NCBI GenBank assembly: GCA_022824305.1
Contig: JAJEAD010000086.1
Coordinates: forward strand, 1 to 60,341
DNA from: Gammaproteobacteria bacterium
Lineage (GTDB): Bacteria > Pseudomonadota > Gammaproteobacteria > HK1
Length of the DNA: 60,341 nt
Direction of reading: 5' to 3'
In this document: positions 17,244 to 26,020 of the stretch, piece by piece
Layout: every line of letters begins with the position of its first letter
Position numbering within the stretch: position 1 is the first letter of the stretch
Position numbers and translations under genes: made by a program
Notes under the pieces: model-generated
What the model was told of the DNA's origin: nothing
The model's database searches: none
Seen by the model: the letters and a program-made list of their open reading frames with translations, nothing else

Positions 17244-18101
17244 TCAGGACTGATTGGCTACCAGTGGCGTTTCCAGGTAGCTCTGGTACTCGCGATCGCC
17301 GCGTCGCAACAGCAGCTCCGAGTCCCGGCCCTCGACCCAGCCCAGTCTCGGGCTGTGGGCACGGTAGCCGATGAGTTGCTGGACCTTCTCGGGCAGGGTG
17401 ACGGCGACGTCGGGAGGACACACGACGTATTGGTTCTCCTCCTGCCGTAGCCAGCCGACGCAGTATCCCGAGACCATGCCGGTGCGAGGGGTGTCCGTGT
17501 GGTTGACGGACATGCCGTGCAGCGTCGCGCCCAGCCACAGCGCCACCGAGCCCCTGGGCATCACGGCCTGGACGATGTCCGCGTCGCCGGCCTTGCGCTC
17601 CGGCTCCCAGAGATGGCTCCCTCGTGCAAAGCGCGTGGCGCCGTTGTCCGCGCTGAAGTCGGATACCGCCCACATTGCGGACAGAACTATCTCGGGCACG
17701 CCGGGACCCAGCTTGAGATAGGGGTCGTATCCGACGGTGTCGCGGTGGAGAGGCTGCTTCTCGCCCCCTTTCCATACCTGCACGAGCCCGGAAAGCGGAA
17801 TCTGGTAGGTCTCGCAGTTGGGCAGGAGGACGGCGTCGGCCAGCGCCAGGAGGAGGGGGTCGACGATCAGCTCGGAGAACACCGGGGTGCGGCTGACGAT
17901 GCCGCCGATGCGCTTCGAGCGATGTCCGAAGAACTCGCCGCCGCCGGGCTCTTCCTCGTCGAGGAGCGGCGTGATGTCGGCGAGCAGCCGGTCCATGGTC
18001 TCCGGAGTCGCAATGTTCCGAATGACCGCCACACCGTCGCGCCGGAGCACCGACAGGATGTCCTCCACCGATGCGCTTCGATCGAGGCACACGACACTCA
18101 T
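17244..18101 (-). CDS. phytanoyl-CoA dioxygenase (PhyH) family protein
   Basis: A 285-residue Fe(II)/2-oxoglutarate oxygenase. The facial triad is visible: His and Asp in QPLHRDTVGYD (about residue 118) and the distal His in LGATLHGMSVNHTDTPRTG (about residue 195), with a following Arg to hold 2-oxoglutarate. It begins SVVCLDRSASVEDILSVLRRDG and has the usual GVAVIRNIATPETMDRLLAD opening. It lies 255 bp upstream of the binding-protein gene on the same strand and could either lead the transporter operon or be separate. Hydroxylation of the imported guanidino compound or an acyl-CoA are both possible. Confidence 0.88.
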   Translation of the reverse strand: MSVVCLDRSASVEDILSVLRRDGVAVIRNIATPETMDRLLADITPLLDEEEPGGGEFFGHRSKRIGGIVSRTPVFSELIVDPLLLALADAVLLPNCETYQIPLSGLVQVWKGGEKQPLHRDTVGYDPYLKLGPGVPEIVLSAMWAVSDFSADNGATRFARGSHLWEPERKAGDADIVQAVMPRGSVALWLGATLHGMSVNHTDTPRTGMVSGYCVGWLRQEENQYVVCPPDVAVTLPEKVQQLIGYRAHSPRLGWVEGRDSELLLRRGDREYQSYLETPLVANQS

Positions 18102-18160
18102 GGATGCGGGCCTCCGTCTGTCAGGCTCGGTACGGCGACTTCAGCGAATGAGGCGATGGC

Positions 18161-18385
18161 TCACGCGACACGAGTTCGCTCCCGGTTGAGAACGAGTACG
18201 TCATGGGTGAAGAGGGTGCCAATGTGTCGGGTCCGGCCGTCGCGGCGCAGAAATTCGACCTCCAGGGCATCGGGAGGGAGAAGCTCGACGATGGTCCCAA
18301 CATCCCCTTGTTGGATCTCAGGATCGTTCGGCCTGTGGAGCACGGCTACCATGTCCAGAAGTTTCACCTGCCGGCCTTCGGCCAT
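18161..18385 (-). CDS. DUF4926 protein
   Basis: A 74-residue small beta-rich protein with the DUF4926 pattern: KLLDMVAVLHRPNDPEIQQG, then DVGTIVELLPPDALEVEFLR, then GTLFTHDVLVL. The fold is expected to be SH3-like. It follows the DUF6883 gene by 28 bp on the same strand. DUF4926 and DUF6883 genes are often neighbours in bacteria, which suggests a two-part module, perhaps toxin-antitoxin-like, but no activity is established that I can cite. No frameshift is seen. Confidence 0.75.
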   Translation of the reverse strand: MAEGRQVKLLDMVAVLHRPNDPEIQQGDVGTIVELLPPDALEVEFLRRDGRTRHIGTLFTHDVLVLNRERTRVA

Positions 18386-18413
18386 GTCGAGTGTCCAGGT
18401 CCGAGCTTGGAGG

Positions 18414-18746
18414 TTACGGAATATAACAGGTGACCAAACGCGGTACGTCTTCGTCGGCCTTCACTATCCAACCTGAACGAATCACGGCCGTGCCTCGAGG
18501 GCCGTTGAACTCGAAGTCGATAATGTACCGATGGCCGTAGCGATCCGATTTTCCAGGGGATGCGTCGTCGCCAGCGGCAGCCCTGTGCAGCGCGTCGAGC
18601 AGCAGTCCGGAGTTGCTTCGATTCAGGCCGACGAGCGCCTGAAAGAGGCGGGCCTTGTGGCTGCCATCGTCATGGTCGAAGCTGAGACAGGAATCCGTGA
18701 TCTTTCGCCGGTCGATTATCGCCCGATCTCCGTTTGGCAGCTTCAA
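18414..18746 (-). CDS. DUF6883 protein
   Basis: A 110-residue protein with the DUF6883 pattern: MKLPNGDRAIIDRRKITDSC at the N-terminus, SHKARLFQALVGLNRSN, then YGHRYIIDFEFNGPRGTAVI and a terminal DEDVPRLVTCYIP. It is the upstream member of a pair with DUF4926. The pair lies between the dioxygenase and the HyuA gene without sequence links to either, so it looks like an inserted accessory module. Base composition of this stretch (about 18.2-18.7 kb) is visibly less GC-rich than the flanks, which is consistent with transfer. Function unknown. Confidence 0.78.
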   Translation of the reverse strand: MKLPNGDRAIIDRRKITDSCLSFDHDDGSHKARLFQALVGLNRSNSGLLLDALHRAAAGDDASPGKSDRYGHRYIIDFEFNGPRGTAVIRSGWIVKADEDVPRLVTCYIP

Positions 18747-18764
18747 CGTCGTGTCGCTTGCGAC

Positions 18765-20321
18765 TTACTTCGCCGGAGTGCTACCGGGCAGCGCGAGCTT
18801 TCCCACCGCCTTCACCCGAACCAGGGTCGCGTTGCTGGGCACGTAGGTGAGGGGGACCTCGTCGATTTCGACTACCTCCACGCTCGAGGCGTCGCCCCCC
18901 GCGGCCACGACCTTGTCGAAGGCGGCAGCGCGGCAGTCGGCGACCGCCTGCTCCCTGTCCGTATCGTCGAGCGAGTACACGCGCTCCACCTGGCCGCCGA
19001 CCTGGGCGATGGCGGCGCCGATGGCGTTGGCGACCTCGGCGTGCTCCGGCCGCAGCACCTCCGAGGCCCCCGCGAGCGAATTGCCGAGCAGGATGTTTCC
19101 GCCTCCGACGAGGACCACCGGCACGTCGTGCGCACTCGTCTTGACGCGGTCCAGGGCGGTCTCCACCCGGGCCTGGATCTCCCCCATCACCCGGTCGACC
19201 AGGGGCGCGTCGAGGTCCTCCACGCAGCCCGGGTCTCCCACCCGGGCCCGGCCCGCGGCCACCGCGATGTCCGTCGTGGTGAGGGATTCTCCTCCGAACA
19301 CCCGAGCCTCCTCGCGCAGCCGATAGCCGGTGCTGGCCGGACCGATCCGAAGCGGCTCCGGCTGCACCAGGCTGCCCCCGCCGAGCGGGATGGAGAGCAT
19401 GTCGGGCATGCGGAAGTTCGTACGCACCCCGGCGATCTCGACCTCCACCGCCGCCTCGCGCGGAAAGCCTTTGACCAGTGCCCCGACGTCGGTGGAGGTG
19501 CCGCCCACGTCGGCCACGATGCCGTAGCGCACCCCGGAAAGGAACGCGGCGCCACGCATGCTGTTGGTGGGGCCGGAGGAGATGGTCAGCACCGGGAATC
19601 GGGCGGCGAACTGCGCGTCCATCAGGGTGCCGTCGTTCTGGCTGATGAAGAGCGGCGCCTCGAGGCCGAGCGATCCGAGGGCATCGCGAATGCTCCGCAC
19701 CGAGGCCTCGGCCACGTCGCCGAGGCAGGCATTGAGCACGGCCGCGTTCTCCCGCTCCAACAGGCCCATCCGGCCGTTCTCGTGGGAAAGCGACACTCGC
19801 AGCTCGGGCGCCCGCTGGCGGACGAGGGCCGCTGCCTCGACCTCGTGCTGCGGATTGACGGGCGAGAACACCCCGGACAACGCCACCGCCCGTACTCCTT
19901 CGCAGCGCATCGCGTCCACCGCATCACGGATTCCGCGGGCATCCAGGGGGGATATCTCCCGCCCGTCGAACTCGTGGCCGCCCCGAACCATGAAGGTCCG
20001 CGCGCCGAGCGCATCCCGAAGCTCCGCCGGCCAGTCGACCAGCGGCGGCAGGGACTCGGTGGCGGGCAGCGCCAGGCGCAGCACCGCGGTGGGCGCGAGG
20101 CGCTTTCGTTCCAGCAGGGCATTGGTCAGGTGGGTGGTGCCGACCATCACCGCGCCGACGCGCTGCCCCGGCGGCAGGTGGCGAAGCGCCTCACGCAACG
20201 CCTCCCGGATCCCGGAGGTGACGTCGGCGGTGGTGGGACGCTTGGCGGCGCCGACGAGCGCGGTGCCGTCCATGAGGACGGAATCGGTGTTGGTGCCCCC
20301 TACGTCTACTCCGATGAACAC
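18765..20321 (-). CDS. hydantoinase/oxoprolinase-family protein, HyuA-like
   Basis: A 518-residue ATP-dependent amidohydrolase-type subunit. It opens with MFIGVDVGGTNTDSVLMDG, the acetate-kinase-like phosphate loop; further signatures are VGTTHLTNALLERKRLAP, YGIVADVGGTSTDVGALVKG and VPVVLVGGGNILLGNSL. It corresponds to HyuA without the usual C-terminal extension, and there is no HyuB gene. It begins inside the end of the DUF917 gene (16-bp overlap), so the two products are coupled and probably act together. This HyuA-DUF917 pairing is common, the substrate being unknown; a cyclic amide or lactam is a guess from the family. Confidence 0.88.
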   Translation of the reverse strand: MFIGVDVGGTNTDSVLMDGTALVGAAKRPTTADVTSGIREALREALRHLPPGQRVGAVMVGTTHLTNALLERKRLAPTAVLRLALPATESLPPLVDWPAELRDALGARTFMVRGGHEFDGREISPLDARGIRDAVDAMRCEGVRAVALSGVFSPVNPQHEVEAAALVRQRAPELRVSLSHENGRMGLLERENAAVLNACLGDVAEASVRSIRDALGSLGLEAPLFISQNDGTLMDAQFAARFPVLTISSGPTNSMRGAAFLSGVRYGIVADVGGTSTDVGALVKGFPREAAVEVEIAGVRTNFRMPDMLSIPLGGGSLVQPEPLRIGPASTGYRLREEARVFGGESLTTTDIAVAAGRARVGDPGCVEDLDAPLVDRVMGEIQARVETALDRVKTSAHDVPVVLVGGGNILLGNSLAGASEVLRPEHAEVANAIGAAIAQVGGQVERVYSLDDTDREQAVADCRAAAFDKVVAAGGDASSVEVVEIDEVPLTYVPSNATLVRVKAVGKLALPGSTPAK

Positions 20322-21406
20322 GGCGCGCTCCGGCTCGCGGGGCCAAGGGGGGAGTAGTCGTGCTCGTACCCGAAGGCTCGGGGACCGACCACCGCAAGCC
20401 CCGCCGGAGTGGTCCAGAGTTCCGGGGCCGGGAAGCCCAGAATGGTGACCCGCAGGCCGTAACGCATCACCTCGGTGGTAACCGGCTCTCCGGTCTCGGT
20501 CGCCACCGCGCAGATGAGATCCGGCACCGTGCAGACGATGCGCCCGTTGCGGCGCGCGATCAGGTTCTCGTTCTGAAAGTCGATGGACATGCGCTCACCG
20601 CGAAAGTCGTCCAGACCGTCGATGGAGAGGGTGCCGCGCGCGAACCCGGCGGTGGTGCGGCGCGCCACGTCCATCACCTTTCCGGCGAAGAGTACCTTCC
20701 CGGGGCAGGTCGCCAGCACCGCGTCCACCGGATCCTCTCCCCGGCTCCGGGCCTCTGCCACCGCCTCGCCGAGGCGGCGCGCCAGCGACAGGGTGTGGGG
20801 AATCGCGGTCCTGCGCACCTGCTCCGCGCTCATCGGAGCCACCGCGTAGCAGGCGGCGCAGCCCATCTGGACGGTGACGGCGCGGGCGAGGCGCTCCGCC
20901 CAGAGCGGGCTGACCACGTCCTGGATGACGGCGATGTTCCCCTTTTCGTCGGCGAGCGCCATCGGGCAGCAGGGCACGCCGTACACGAAGTAGGTCTTCA
21001 TCTGGAACTCCGGAAAGGCCCTGCCCATGCCGTCCGCGTCGACCACCGGCAGTCCGGCAACGGCGGCCGGTATCAGCGGTTCCAGCGAATTGCTTCCTCC
21101 GATCTCGTTGGAGATCATGGCGGTGGCCTTCTCGCCGGTGCACTCCTCGATGGCGCGGAGCGCGTCGTAGGACTGCTGGTCGCGCAGCTTCTCGATGCCG
21201 ACGGTGGGGGCGCCGATGCCGCCGACGCACACCACCCGCGCGTCGTCCGGCAGCTCCTCCGGGGCGAGCACCGGTACCGGTCCGTGCTGCCGAATCGCCT
21301 CCCGGGCGCGGAGCCGTCCGATGTAGGGGTTTCCGCCGCCTCCGGTGCCCAGTATGGCCGCACCGGTCGCGATGGGCTCCAGCAAGTCCTCAGTAACCAG
21401 CCACAA
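20306..21406 (-). CDS. DUF917 domain protein
   Basis: A 366-residue DUF917 protein. Recognisable parts are GAAILGTGGGGNPYIGRLRA near the N-terminus, AMISNEIGGSNSLEPLIPAA, PVVDADGMGRAFPEFQMKTY, and a C-terminal domain with MSIDFQNENLIARRNGRIV. Members are hydantoinase-associated and thought to be part of HyuA-type complexes, though the reaction is not settled. It is the first gene of a two-gene operon with HyuA, divergent from the CaiD-like gene across 110 bp. A stretch GATATAGACTACAT near 21437 may hold a -10 element for one direction. Confidence 0.87.
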   Translation of the reverse strand: MWLVTEDLLEPIATGAAILGTGGGGNPYIGRLRAREAIRQHGPVPVLAPEELPDDARVVCVGGIGAPTVGIEKLRDQQSYDALRAIEECTGEKATAMISNEIGGSNSLEPLIPAAVAGLPVVDADGMGRAFPEFQMKTYFVYGVPCCPMALADEKGNIAVIQDVVSPLWAERLARAVTVQMGCAACYAVAPMSAEQVRRTAIPHTLSLARRLGEAVAEARSRGEDPVDAVLATCPGKVLFAGKVMDVARRTTAGFARGTLSIDGLDDFRGERMSIDFQNENLIARRNGRIVCTVPDLICAVATETGEPVTTEVMRYGLRVTILGFPAPELWTTPAGLAVVGPRAFGYEHDYSPLGPASRSAPCSSE

Positions 21407-21516
21407 AGCGCTGAGCGTCCTTGTCCGCGACGACGATGATATAGACTACATTTTCTGGAGATTCGAACGCGAGAGGACACCCCGCCGCCGCCTGCGGTGG
21501 GGATGAGGAATGGAGT

Positions 21517-22317
21517 ATGAGCGAAGCGGTCCGCACCGAACGGCGAGGCAAGGTCCTCGAGGTCACCCTCGACCGGCCACCGGCCAACGCGATCGACAAG
21601 GCCACATCGCAGGCCCTCTACGACGCGTTCCGGTTGCTCCAGGACGATGACGAGCTGTTGATCGGCATCATCACCGGGGCGGGCGGGCGCATCTTCTCCG
21701 CGGGTTGGGACCTGAAGGCGGTGGCCGCCGCCGAGAGCCCCGACGAGGTCGAAGGCGACGAATCGCCGGGCGGATTCGCCGGACTCACCGAGTTCTGGGA
21801 CCTCTACAAGCCGGTGATCGCGGCGGTGAACGGCGCTACCGTGGGCGGGGGCTTCGAGTTGGCGCTGTCGGCCGACATCATCCTCGCCGCCGAGCATGCC
21901 GAGTTCTGGCTGCCGGAGATGGAGCGGGGCTTTCTCGCGAGCGCGGGCGCCATTCAGCGCCTGCCGCGCCGCATCCCCTACAACGTGGCGATGGAGCTCT
22001 TCCTGACCGGGCGTCGCATGGGCGCCGAGGAGGCCAGGCACTGGGGACTGGTGAGCGAGGTGCTGCCCGCGGACGCCCTGATGGAGCGGGCCCGGGCTCT
22101 TGCCGAGCAGCTCTCGGAGGGCGCGCCGCTGGCGACCCAGGCGCTGAAGGCGATCATGCCGGTGCTGATGCCGCTCCCGCTGGAGGAAGCGATGCAGGTG
22201 ACGCAGCGCGGGCGCAACGCCCACCCCGTGTACGAAAAGATGATGAACTCCGAGGACTACCTGGAAGGCCCCCGCGCATTCGCGGAGAAGCGAAAGCCGG
22301 TCTGGAAAGGGCGCTGA
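21517..22317 (+). CDS. enoyl-CoA hydratase, carnitinyl-CoA dehydratase-like
   Basis: A 266-residue crotonase. Oxyanion-hole motifs are RIFSAGWDLKAVAA (about residue 60) and VIAAVNGATVGGGFELALSA (about residue 104); the catalytic Glu lies in EFWLPEMERGFLASAGA. The SAGWDLK version of the first motif and the GFLASAGAIQRLPRRIPYN segment are close to CaiD-type carnitinyl-CoA dehydratases. The C-terminal EDYLEGPRAFAEKRKPVWKG is standard. The next gene, a GcvT-like protein, starts 19 bp later, so the pair forms an operon. Carnitine or another hydroxylated quaternary amine is a plausible substrate in view of the transporter at 31-35 kb. Confidence 0.9.
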   Translation: MSEAVRTERRGKVLEVTLDRPPANAIDKATSQALYDAFRLLQDDDELLIGIITGAGGRIFSAGWDLKAVAAAESPDEVEGDESPGGFAGLTEFWDLYKPVIAAVNGATVGGGFELALSADIILAAEHAEFWLPEMERGFLASAGAIQRLPRRIPYNVAMELFLTGRRMGAEEARHWGLVSEVLPADALMERARALAEQLSEGAPLATQALKAIMPVLMPLPLEEAMQVTQRGRNAHPVYEKMMNSEDYLEGPRAFAEKRKPVWKGR

Positions 22318-22336
22318 AGCCGCACCTTCCTCGATC

Positions 22337-23506
22337 ATGTCGGAGCCTCCTTCCAACTACGCGTCCGTCGACGACACCTTCCGGGTCAGCGCGAAGCGCT
22401 TTGCGCGCTCGCCCTGGCTCCCGTCCTACATCACCTCCGAAACCGTGCTGGGGGTGTACAGCGGGCGCTTCTTTCCCCTCTCCATCGGCGAGAATCCGGT
22501 AGAGGCCTACTGGCACCTGCGCCGGAGAGTCACGCTCTTCGACGTGCCCGAGCACCCGATCGAGGTCACGGGCCCCGATGCGCTGCCCTTCCTGAACCGC
22601 CTCTTCTGCCGGGACCTTTCCCGGCTGAGGGCCGGTCGGGCCACCTACGCAATCGCCTGCAACCACGCCGGCGGCATCGTCATGGACGGTGTCGTCCTGC
22701 ACGTTTCGCCGGGTCTCTACTGGTACGTGCTCGCGGACGGGGAGTTCATGACCTGGCTGGAGGCGAACCGCGCCGGCTACGACGTGAAGGTGCGCGACCC
22801 GGGGTCCTGGGTCCTGCAGGTTCAGGGGCCGCGCGCCCTGGAAGCACTGGAGCCCATGCTGGACGGCGGTGCCCCCGCGCCCTTCAAGTACTTCAGCGTG
22901 CACGAGTGCGAGGTCGCGGGCGAGCCCTTCATCGTCTCGCGCACCGGCTGGACGGGAGAGCTCGGTTTCGAGCTCTACTCGCGCCGGCCCGACGTGGACG
23001 GGGAGCGCGTGTTCCGGCATCTCGTGCAGGCGGGGTCCGTCCACGGCATGCGGGTGAGCGCACTGGAGTGCATGGGCATTCGGCGCATCGAGGCCGGAAT
23101 CAGGGACAACGGCACGGACATGGACGTCACGATGACGCCCTTCGCGGCGGGTCTCGGACGCTTCGTCGACCTGGAAAAGACCGTGCACATCGGCGCGGAG
23201 GCCCTGCGTGCGACGGATCGGCGCTCCGCCTTCTTCGGGGTGCAATCCGGCCCCGGCACAGCGCCGGGCCGGCACCGGGTGCGGCACGAGGGCCGGGAGG
23301 TCGGCCGGCTCACCGCCGCCGCCCGATCTCCCTTCCTGCAGAGCACGATCGGCTACGTACGCTTCGATTCGCCCGGCGAGTGGGAGGGTGAGCAGGTATC
23401 GCTCGAGGCGGCGGACGGCACGCGGTATCCGGCCCGGGTCGTCGCGCTGCCCTTCTACGACGCGGAGAAGCGCATTCCGAGGGGGCTGGGCGGTCCCCCT
23501 CCCTGA
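22337..23506 (+). CDS. GcvT/DmdA-like aminomethyltransferase family protein
   Basis: A 389-residue tetrahydrofolate-dependent one-carbon transferase of the GcvT fold. Features are HLRRRVTLFDVPEHPIEVTG, the folate-contact strand DVPEHPIEVTGPDALPFLNR, YAIACNHAGGIVMDGVVL, and SRTGWTGELGFELYSRR, followed by the acidic GIRRIEAGIRDNGTDMD element. Length and layout resemble DMSP demethylase and dimethylglycine/sarcosine-type enzymes more than the glycine-cleavage T protein, since no gcvH or gcvP lies near. It would strip a methyl group from a methylated amine or sulfonium compound. Co-transcribed with the CaiD-like gene. Confidence 0.85.
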   Translation: MSEPPSNYASVDDTFRVSAKRFARSPWLPSYITSETVLGVYSGRFFPLSIGENPVEAYWHLRRRVTLFDVPEHPIEVTGPDALPFLNRLFCRDLSRLRAGRATYAIACNHAGGIVMDGVVLHVSPGLYWYVLADGEFMTWLEANRAGYDVKVRDPGSWVLQVQGPRALEALEPMLDGGAPAPFKYFSVHECEVAGEPFIVSRTGWTGELGFELYSRRPDVDGERVFRHLVQAGSVHGMRVSALECMGIRRIEAGIRDNGTDMDVTMTPFAAGLGRFVDLEKTVHIGAEALRATDRRSAFFGVQSGPGTAPGRHRVRHEGREVGRLTAAARSPFLQSTIGYVRFDSPGEWEGEQVSLEAADGTRYPARVVALPFYDAEKRIPRGLGGPPP

Positions 23507-23519
23507 CCGTGAAGCGCCA

Positions 23520-24245
23520 TTGAAGCTCCGACGCCTGATCGTCGTCCTGTTTGCGCTCATCGCCGTGGCGGGGTCCATCGGGGTGCCGGCCGCGCCCGAT
23601 GCTCGGGTGGAGGCGGTGCAGCGGCGCCTCGCCGAGCTCGGCTACGAGCCCGGACCGGCAGACGGGCTCATGGGCCCGCGCACCCGCGAGGCGATCCGCG
23701 CCTTGCAGCGAGACCGCGGATTGCCCCGGTCGGGACGCATCGATTCCGCCACCATCGAGGCGCTGGGATTGAAGGTCGAAGCGCCGGCGAGCGCCGCGCA
23801 GGGCGCAGCGCCCGCCTCCGACCCTGCGGGGGTGACCTACCATGATTCCCTCATCCCCTACGAACGGATCGGATGGGCGGGACCCGCGTCCGCAGAGACC
23901 GTGCGCGAGCGCTTCCGCGCATCGCGCGATGCCCCCTTGCGCGCCCGCATCAACGAGATCCTGATCGTGCCCAACCCGGAGCGCATCTACATCCTCGCGC
24001 GCGGCGAGGATCTCCCGGAGCTGCCCTGCGATCCTGCCGCGGCCAGGGCGCACGCGGAGCTGATGCTCTATCCCGGGGGGCCGGTGCTCTTCACTCCGCT
24101 CGATGAGGGTGGGCTCTGTCAGCTCGGTCTCGGCATCGTGCTCGGCGCGGGAACCACTCTCCTGCTGGAGCAGACTACGTGGAATGAGCTGTCCTCGCCG
24201 GCGGGAAGCGTGCGTATCGGAGCGACGGGACTCGAGTTCCAGTGA
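23520..24245 (+). CDS. secreted peptidoglycan-binding domain protein
   Basis: A 241-residue protein starting at TTG, the only start in frame that gives an immediate signal peptide (RRLIVVLFALIAVAGSIGVP). A PG_binding_1 domain follows: ARVEAVQRRLAELGYEPGPA, DGLMGPRTREAIRALQRDRG. The remaining 150 residues are an unrecognised domain with a CDPAAARAHAELMLYPGG segment and two Cys (PCDP, LCQLG) that could form a disulfide in the periplasm. It starts 13 bp after the GcvT-like gene, but the unrelated role suggests only incidental co-transcription. Function beyond cell-wall attachment unknown. Confidence 0.75.
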   Translation: MKLRRLIVVLFALIAVAGSIGVPAAPDARVEAVQRRLAELGYEPGPADGLMGPRTREAIRALQRDRGLPRSGRIDSATIEALGLKVEAPASAAQGAAPASDPAGVTYHDSLIPYERIGWAGPASAETVRERFRASRDAPLRARINEILIVPNPERIYILARGEDLPELPCDPAAARAHAELMLYPGGPVLFTPLDEGGLCQLGLGIVLGAGTTLLLEQTTWNELSSPAGSVRIGATGLEFQ

Positions 24246-24347
24246 AGGAAACGCGCCTGCGCGGAACAGAGAGCGCGGGTTCATTGCGAGGATGCTTGAC
24301 GCGGTAGACAATCACGCGAACAGAGACGAGACCGGGGGAGGGCCGAA

Positions 24348-25475
24348 GTGAAGACCGATACCTACGATCCCTTCGCACGCGGGCCCCATCCGGTCGGAGT
24401 GCGTTCCGAGACCTGGCGAGACGCCGGTCGTGATCGCTCGCTCGACGTCGAGATCTGGTATCCCGCGCTCGACGCCTACGCCGGCCAGGACCTCGACGAG
24501 GCCACTCGGGACAACTTCTTGGTGCCCGGGCTTTCGGGTGAGGAAGGCGCCACCGCACCCCAGAGCGCGGTGCGCGATGCCGGGGCGCTCCCCGGACGGC
24601 GCCACGCCGTGCTGCTCGCGCACGGCTTTGCCGGTCATCGACGAGAATCGAGCTTCATGGCCACCCATCTCGCAAGTCACGGCTTCCTGGTGGTCTCCGC
24701 CGACCATCCGGGCGGCACCTACGCGGACATCGACGCGCTGCTGCGCTCGACGCGACGCGAGGGCAGACAGGACTTTTCCCGGGCCGACATCCTGCCGGGG
24801 CTGGTGGAGGGCCGGCGTCGAGACATTCCGTTGATGATCGAGGCCGTGGTCGATCGCTTCGACGTGGACGGGACGAGACTCGGCATCACGGGAGCGAGCT
24901 TCGGTGGCTGGACCTCTCTCTTCGCCCCGGGCCTGGATACGCGAATCCGGGCCTCCGCGCCCATGTGCCCCTCGGGCGGAGACAGCCCGTCCTACCCCAG
25001 GGACCGGAACGTCGCCCGCAATGCCCTCGACTTCGAGTGGAAGTCGGGCACGGCGAGCTTGTTCATGGTTGCGGATCGCGATACCTGGCTGCCTCTCCAC
25101 GGCGAAATCGAGCTGTTCCGCCGCACTCCGGGGCCCAAACGGATGTTCGTCCTCGAGCGCGCCGACCACAATCACTTCGTCGACAACGTCGCGGCGGGCC
25201 ACGAGTGGCTGCGCGACTTCACCGCGTCCCTTGCGGATGTCGAGGAACCCGGCGGCACGAACTGGGCCGCGATGGCCGAGCAGATGGTGCCTTACGAGGA
25301 ACTTTGTCGCGAGGAAGACGCGCATACCTGCTGGCGCGGGCTGTGCGCCGCTCACATGGACGCGCACTTGAGGGCAGACCGGGATGCGCTCGACTTCTGG
25401 CGGGGCGACGTGCTCGGCGCCCTCGCCCGCCGGGGGATCGACGTGGTGGAGCTCCGTGGCGGGCAAGGGCCATGA
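24348..25475 (+). CDS. alpha/beta-hydrolase (PAF-acetylhydrolase/dienelactone-like)
   Basis: A 375-residue hydrolase. The nucleophile elbow is GITGASFGGWTS (about residue 185), the oxyanion strand HAVLLAHGFAGHRRESSFMA, and the likely catalytic His lies in RADHNHFVDNVAAGHEWL. The opening YDPFARGPHPVGVRSETWRD matches the platelet-activating-factor acetylhydrolase-like group, with an extra C-terminal 70 residues. No signal peptide. The start ATG follows GGGGGAGGGCC. Its stop overlaps the start of the next gene (ATGA), so the two are coupled. Ester substrate unknown. Confidence 0.88.
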   Translation: MKTDTYDPFARGPHPVGVRSETWRDAGRDRSLDVEIWYPALDAYAGQDLDEATRDNFLVPGLSGEEGATAPQSAVRDAGALPGRRHAVLLAHGFAGHRRESSFMATHLASHGFLVVSADHPGGTYADIDALLRSTRREGRQDFSRADILPGLVEGRRRDIPLMIEAVVDRFDVDGTRLGITGASFGGWTSLFAPGLDTRIRASAPMCPSGGDSPSYPRDRNVARNALDFEWKSGTASLFMVADRDTWLPLHGEIELFRRTPGPKRMFVLERADHNHFVDNVAAGHEWLRDFTASLADVEEPGGTNWAAMAEQMVPYEELCREEDAHTCWRGLCAAHMDAHLRADRDALDFWRGDVLGALARRGIDVVELRGGQGP

Positions 25476-25930
25476 GCGGAAGTCCCCACGATTCTCCGGA
25501 CGCGCTGGTCGACGCCTGCTACGACCTGATCACCTTCGAGGCCGGAGGCGAGCCCGACTGGGACGCCTTCCGGGCGCTGTTTCACCGCCAGGCGGTGCTC
25601 GCCCTGCGGGTGTTTCCCGAGGACGATGCGATCACGGTCATGGACCTCGACGCCTACATGGTCAAGCAGATGCGCGAGGGGATGCAGCAGGAGGGCTATT
25701 CGGAAACCCTGGTGAGCCGCACCCGGCTCGTGTTTCACGACGTGGCCGAGGTCCGCGTGGTGTTCGAGATGAGGTTCGGCGAAGGGGAGCCGCACACCGC
25801 GATCGACGTGTATGGCCTGGTAAGGCTCGAAGGGCGCTGGCTCATCGCCTCCATCATCAGCGACGTCGCCGCGCCCGGCGAGGTGCTCCCTGGAGACTTC
25901 GCCGCCAGACCGGAGCAGCGGCGCGGCTGA
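25472..25930 (+). CDS. SnoaL/NTF2-like protein
   Basis: A 152-residue cone-shaped NTF2-fold protein: DALVDACYDLITFEAGGEPD, then WDAFRALFHRQAVLALRVFP, and a final IDVYGLVRLEGRWLIASII strand. These proteins act as small isomerases, hydrolases or dehydratases, or as binding partners. The length is typical. Its ATG overlaps the stop of the hydrolase gene by 4 bp, so it probably shares the same pathway. No catalytic residues can be named with certainty. It is followed by a short gap and the convergent torT-like gene. Confidence 0.8.
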   Translation: MSGSPHDSPDALVDACYDLITFEAGGEPDWDAFRALFHRQAVLALRVFPEDDAITVMDLDAYMVKQMREGMQQEGYSETLVSRTRLVFHDVAEVRVVFEMRFGEGEPHTAIDVYGLVRLEGRWLIASIISDVAAPGEVLPGDFAARPEQRRG

Positions 25931-26020
25931 GCTGCGCTCCCGGCCGGTAGCGGCGACGGCGGGGTCGCACGGCGCGAATGGACGGCCGGTGGGTGCGCGA
26001 AGGGAAGTGCGGAGCGAGCG

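Noticed and set aside
22154..23578. Minus-strand frames opposite the GcvT-like gene
   Set aside because: Arg/Gly/Pro-rich shadow frames without domains.
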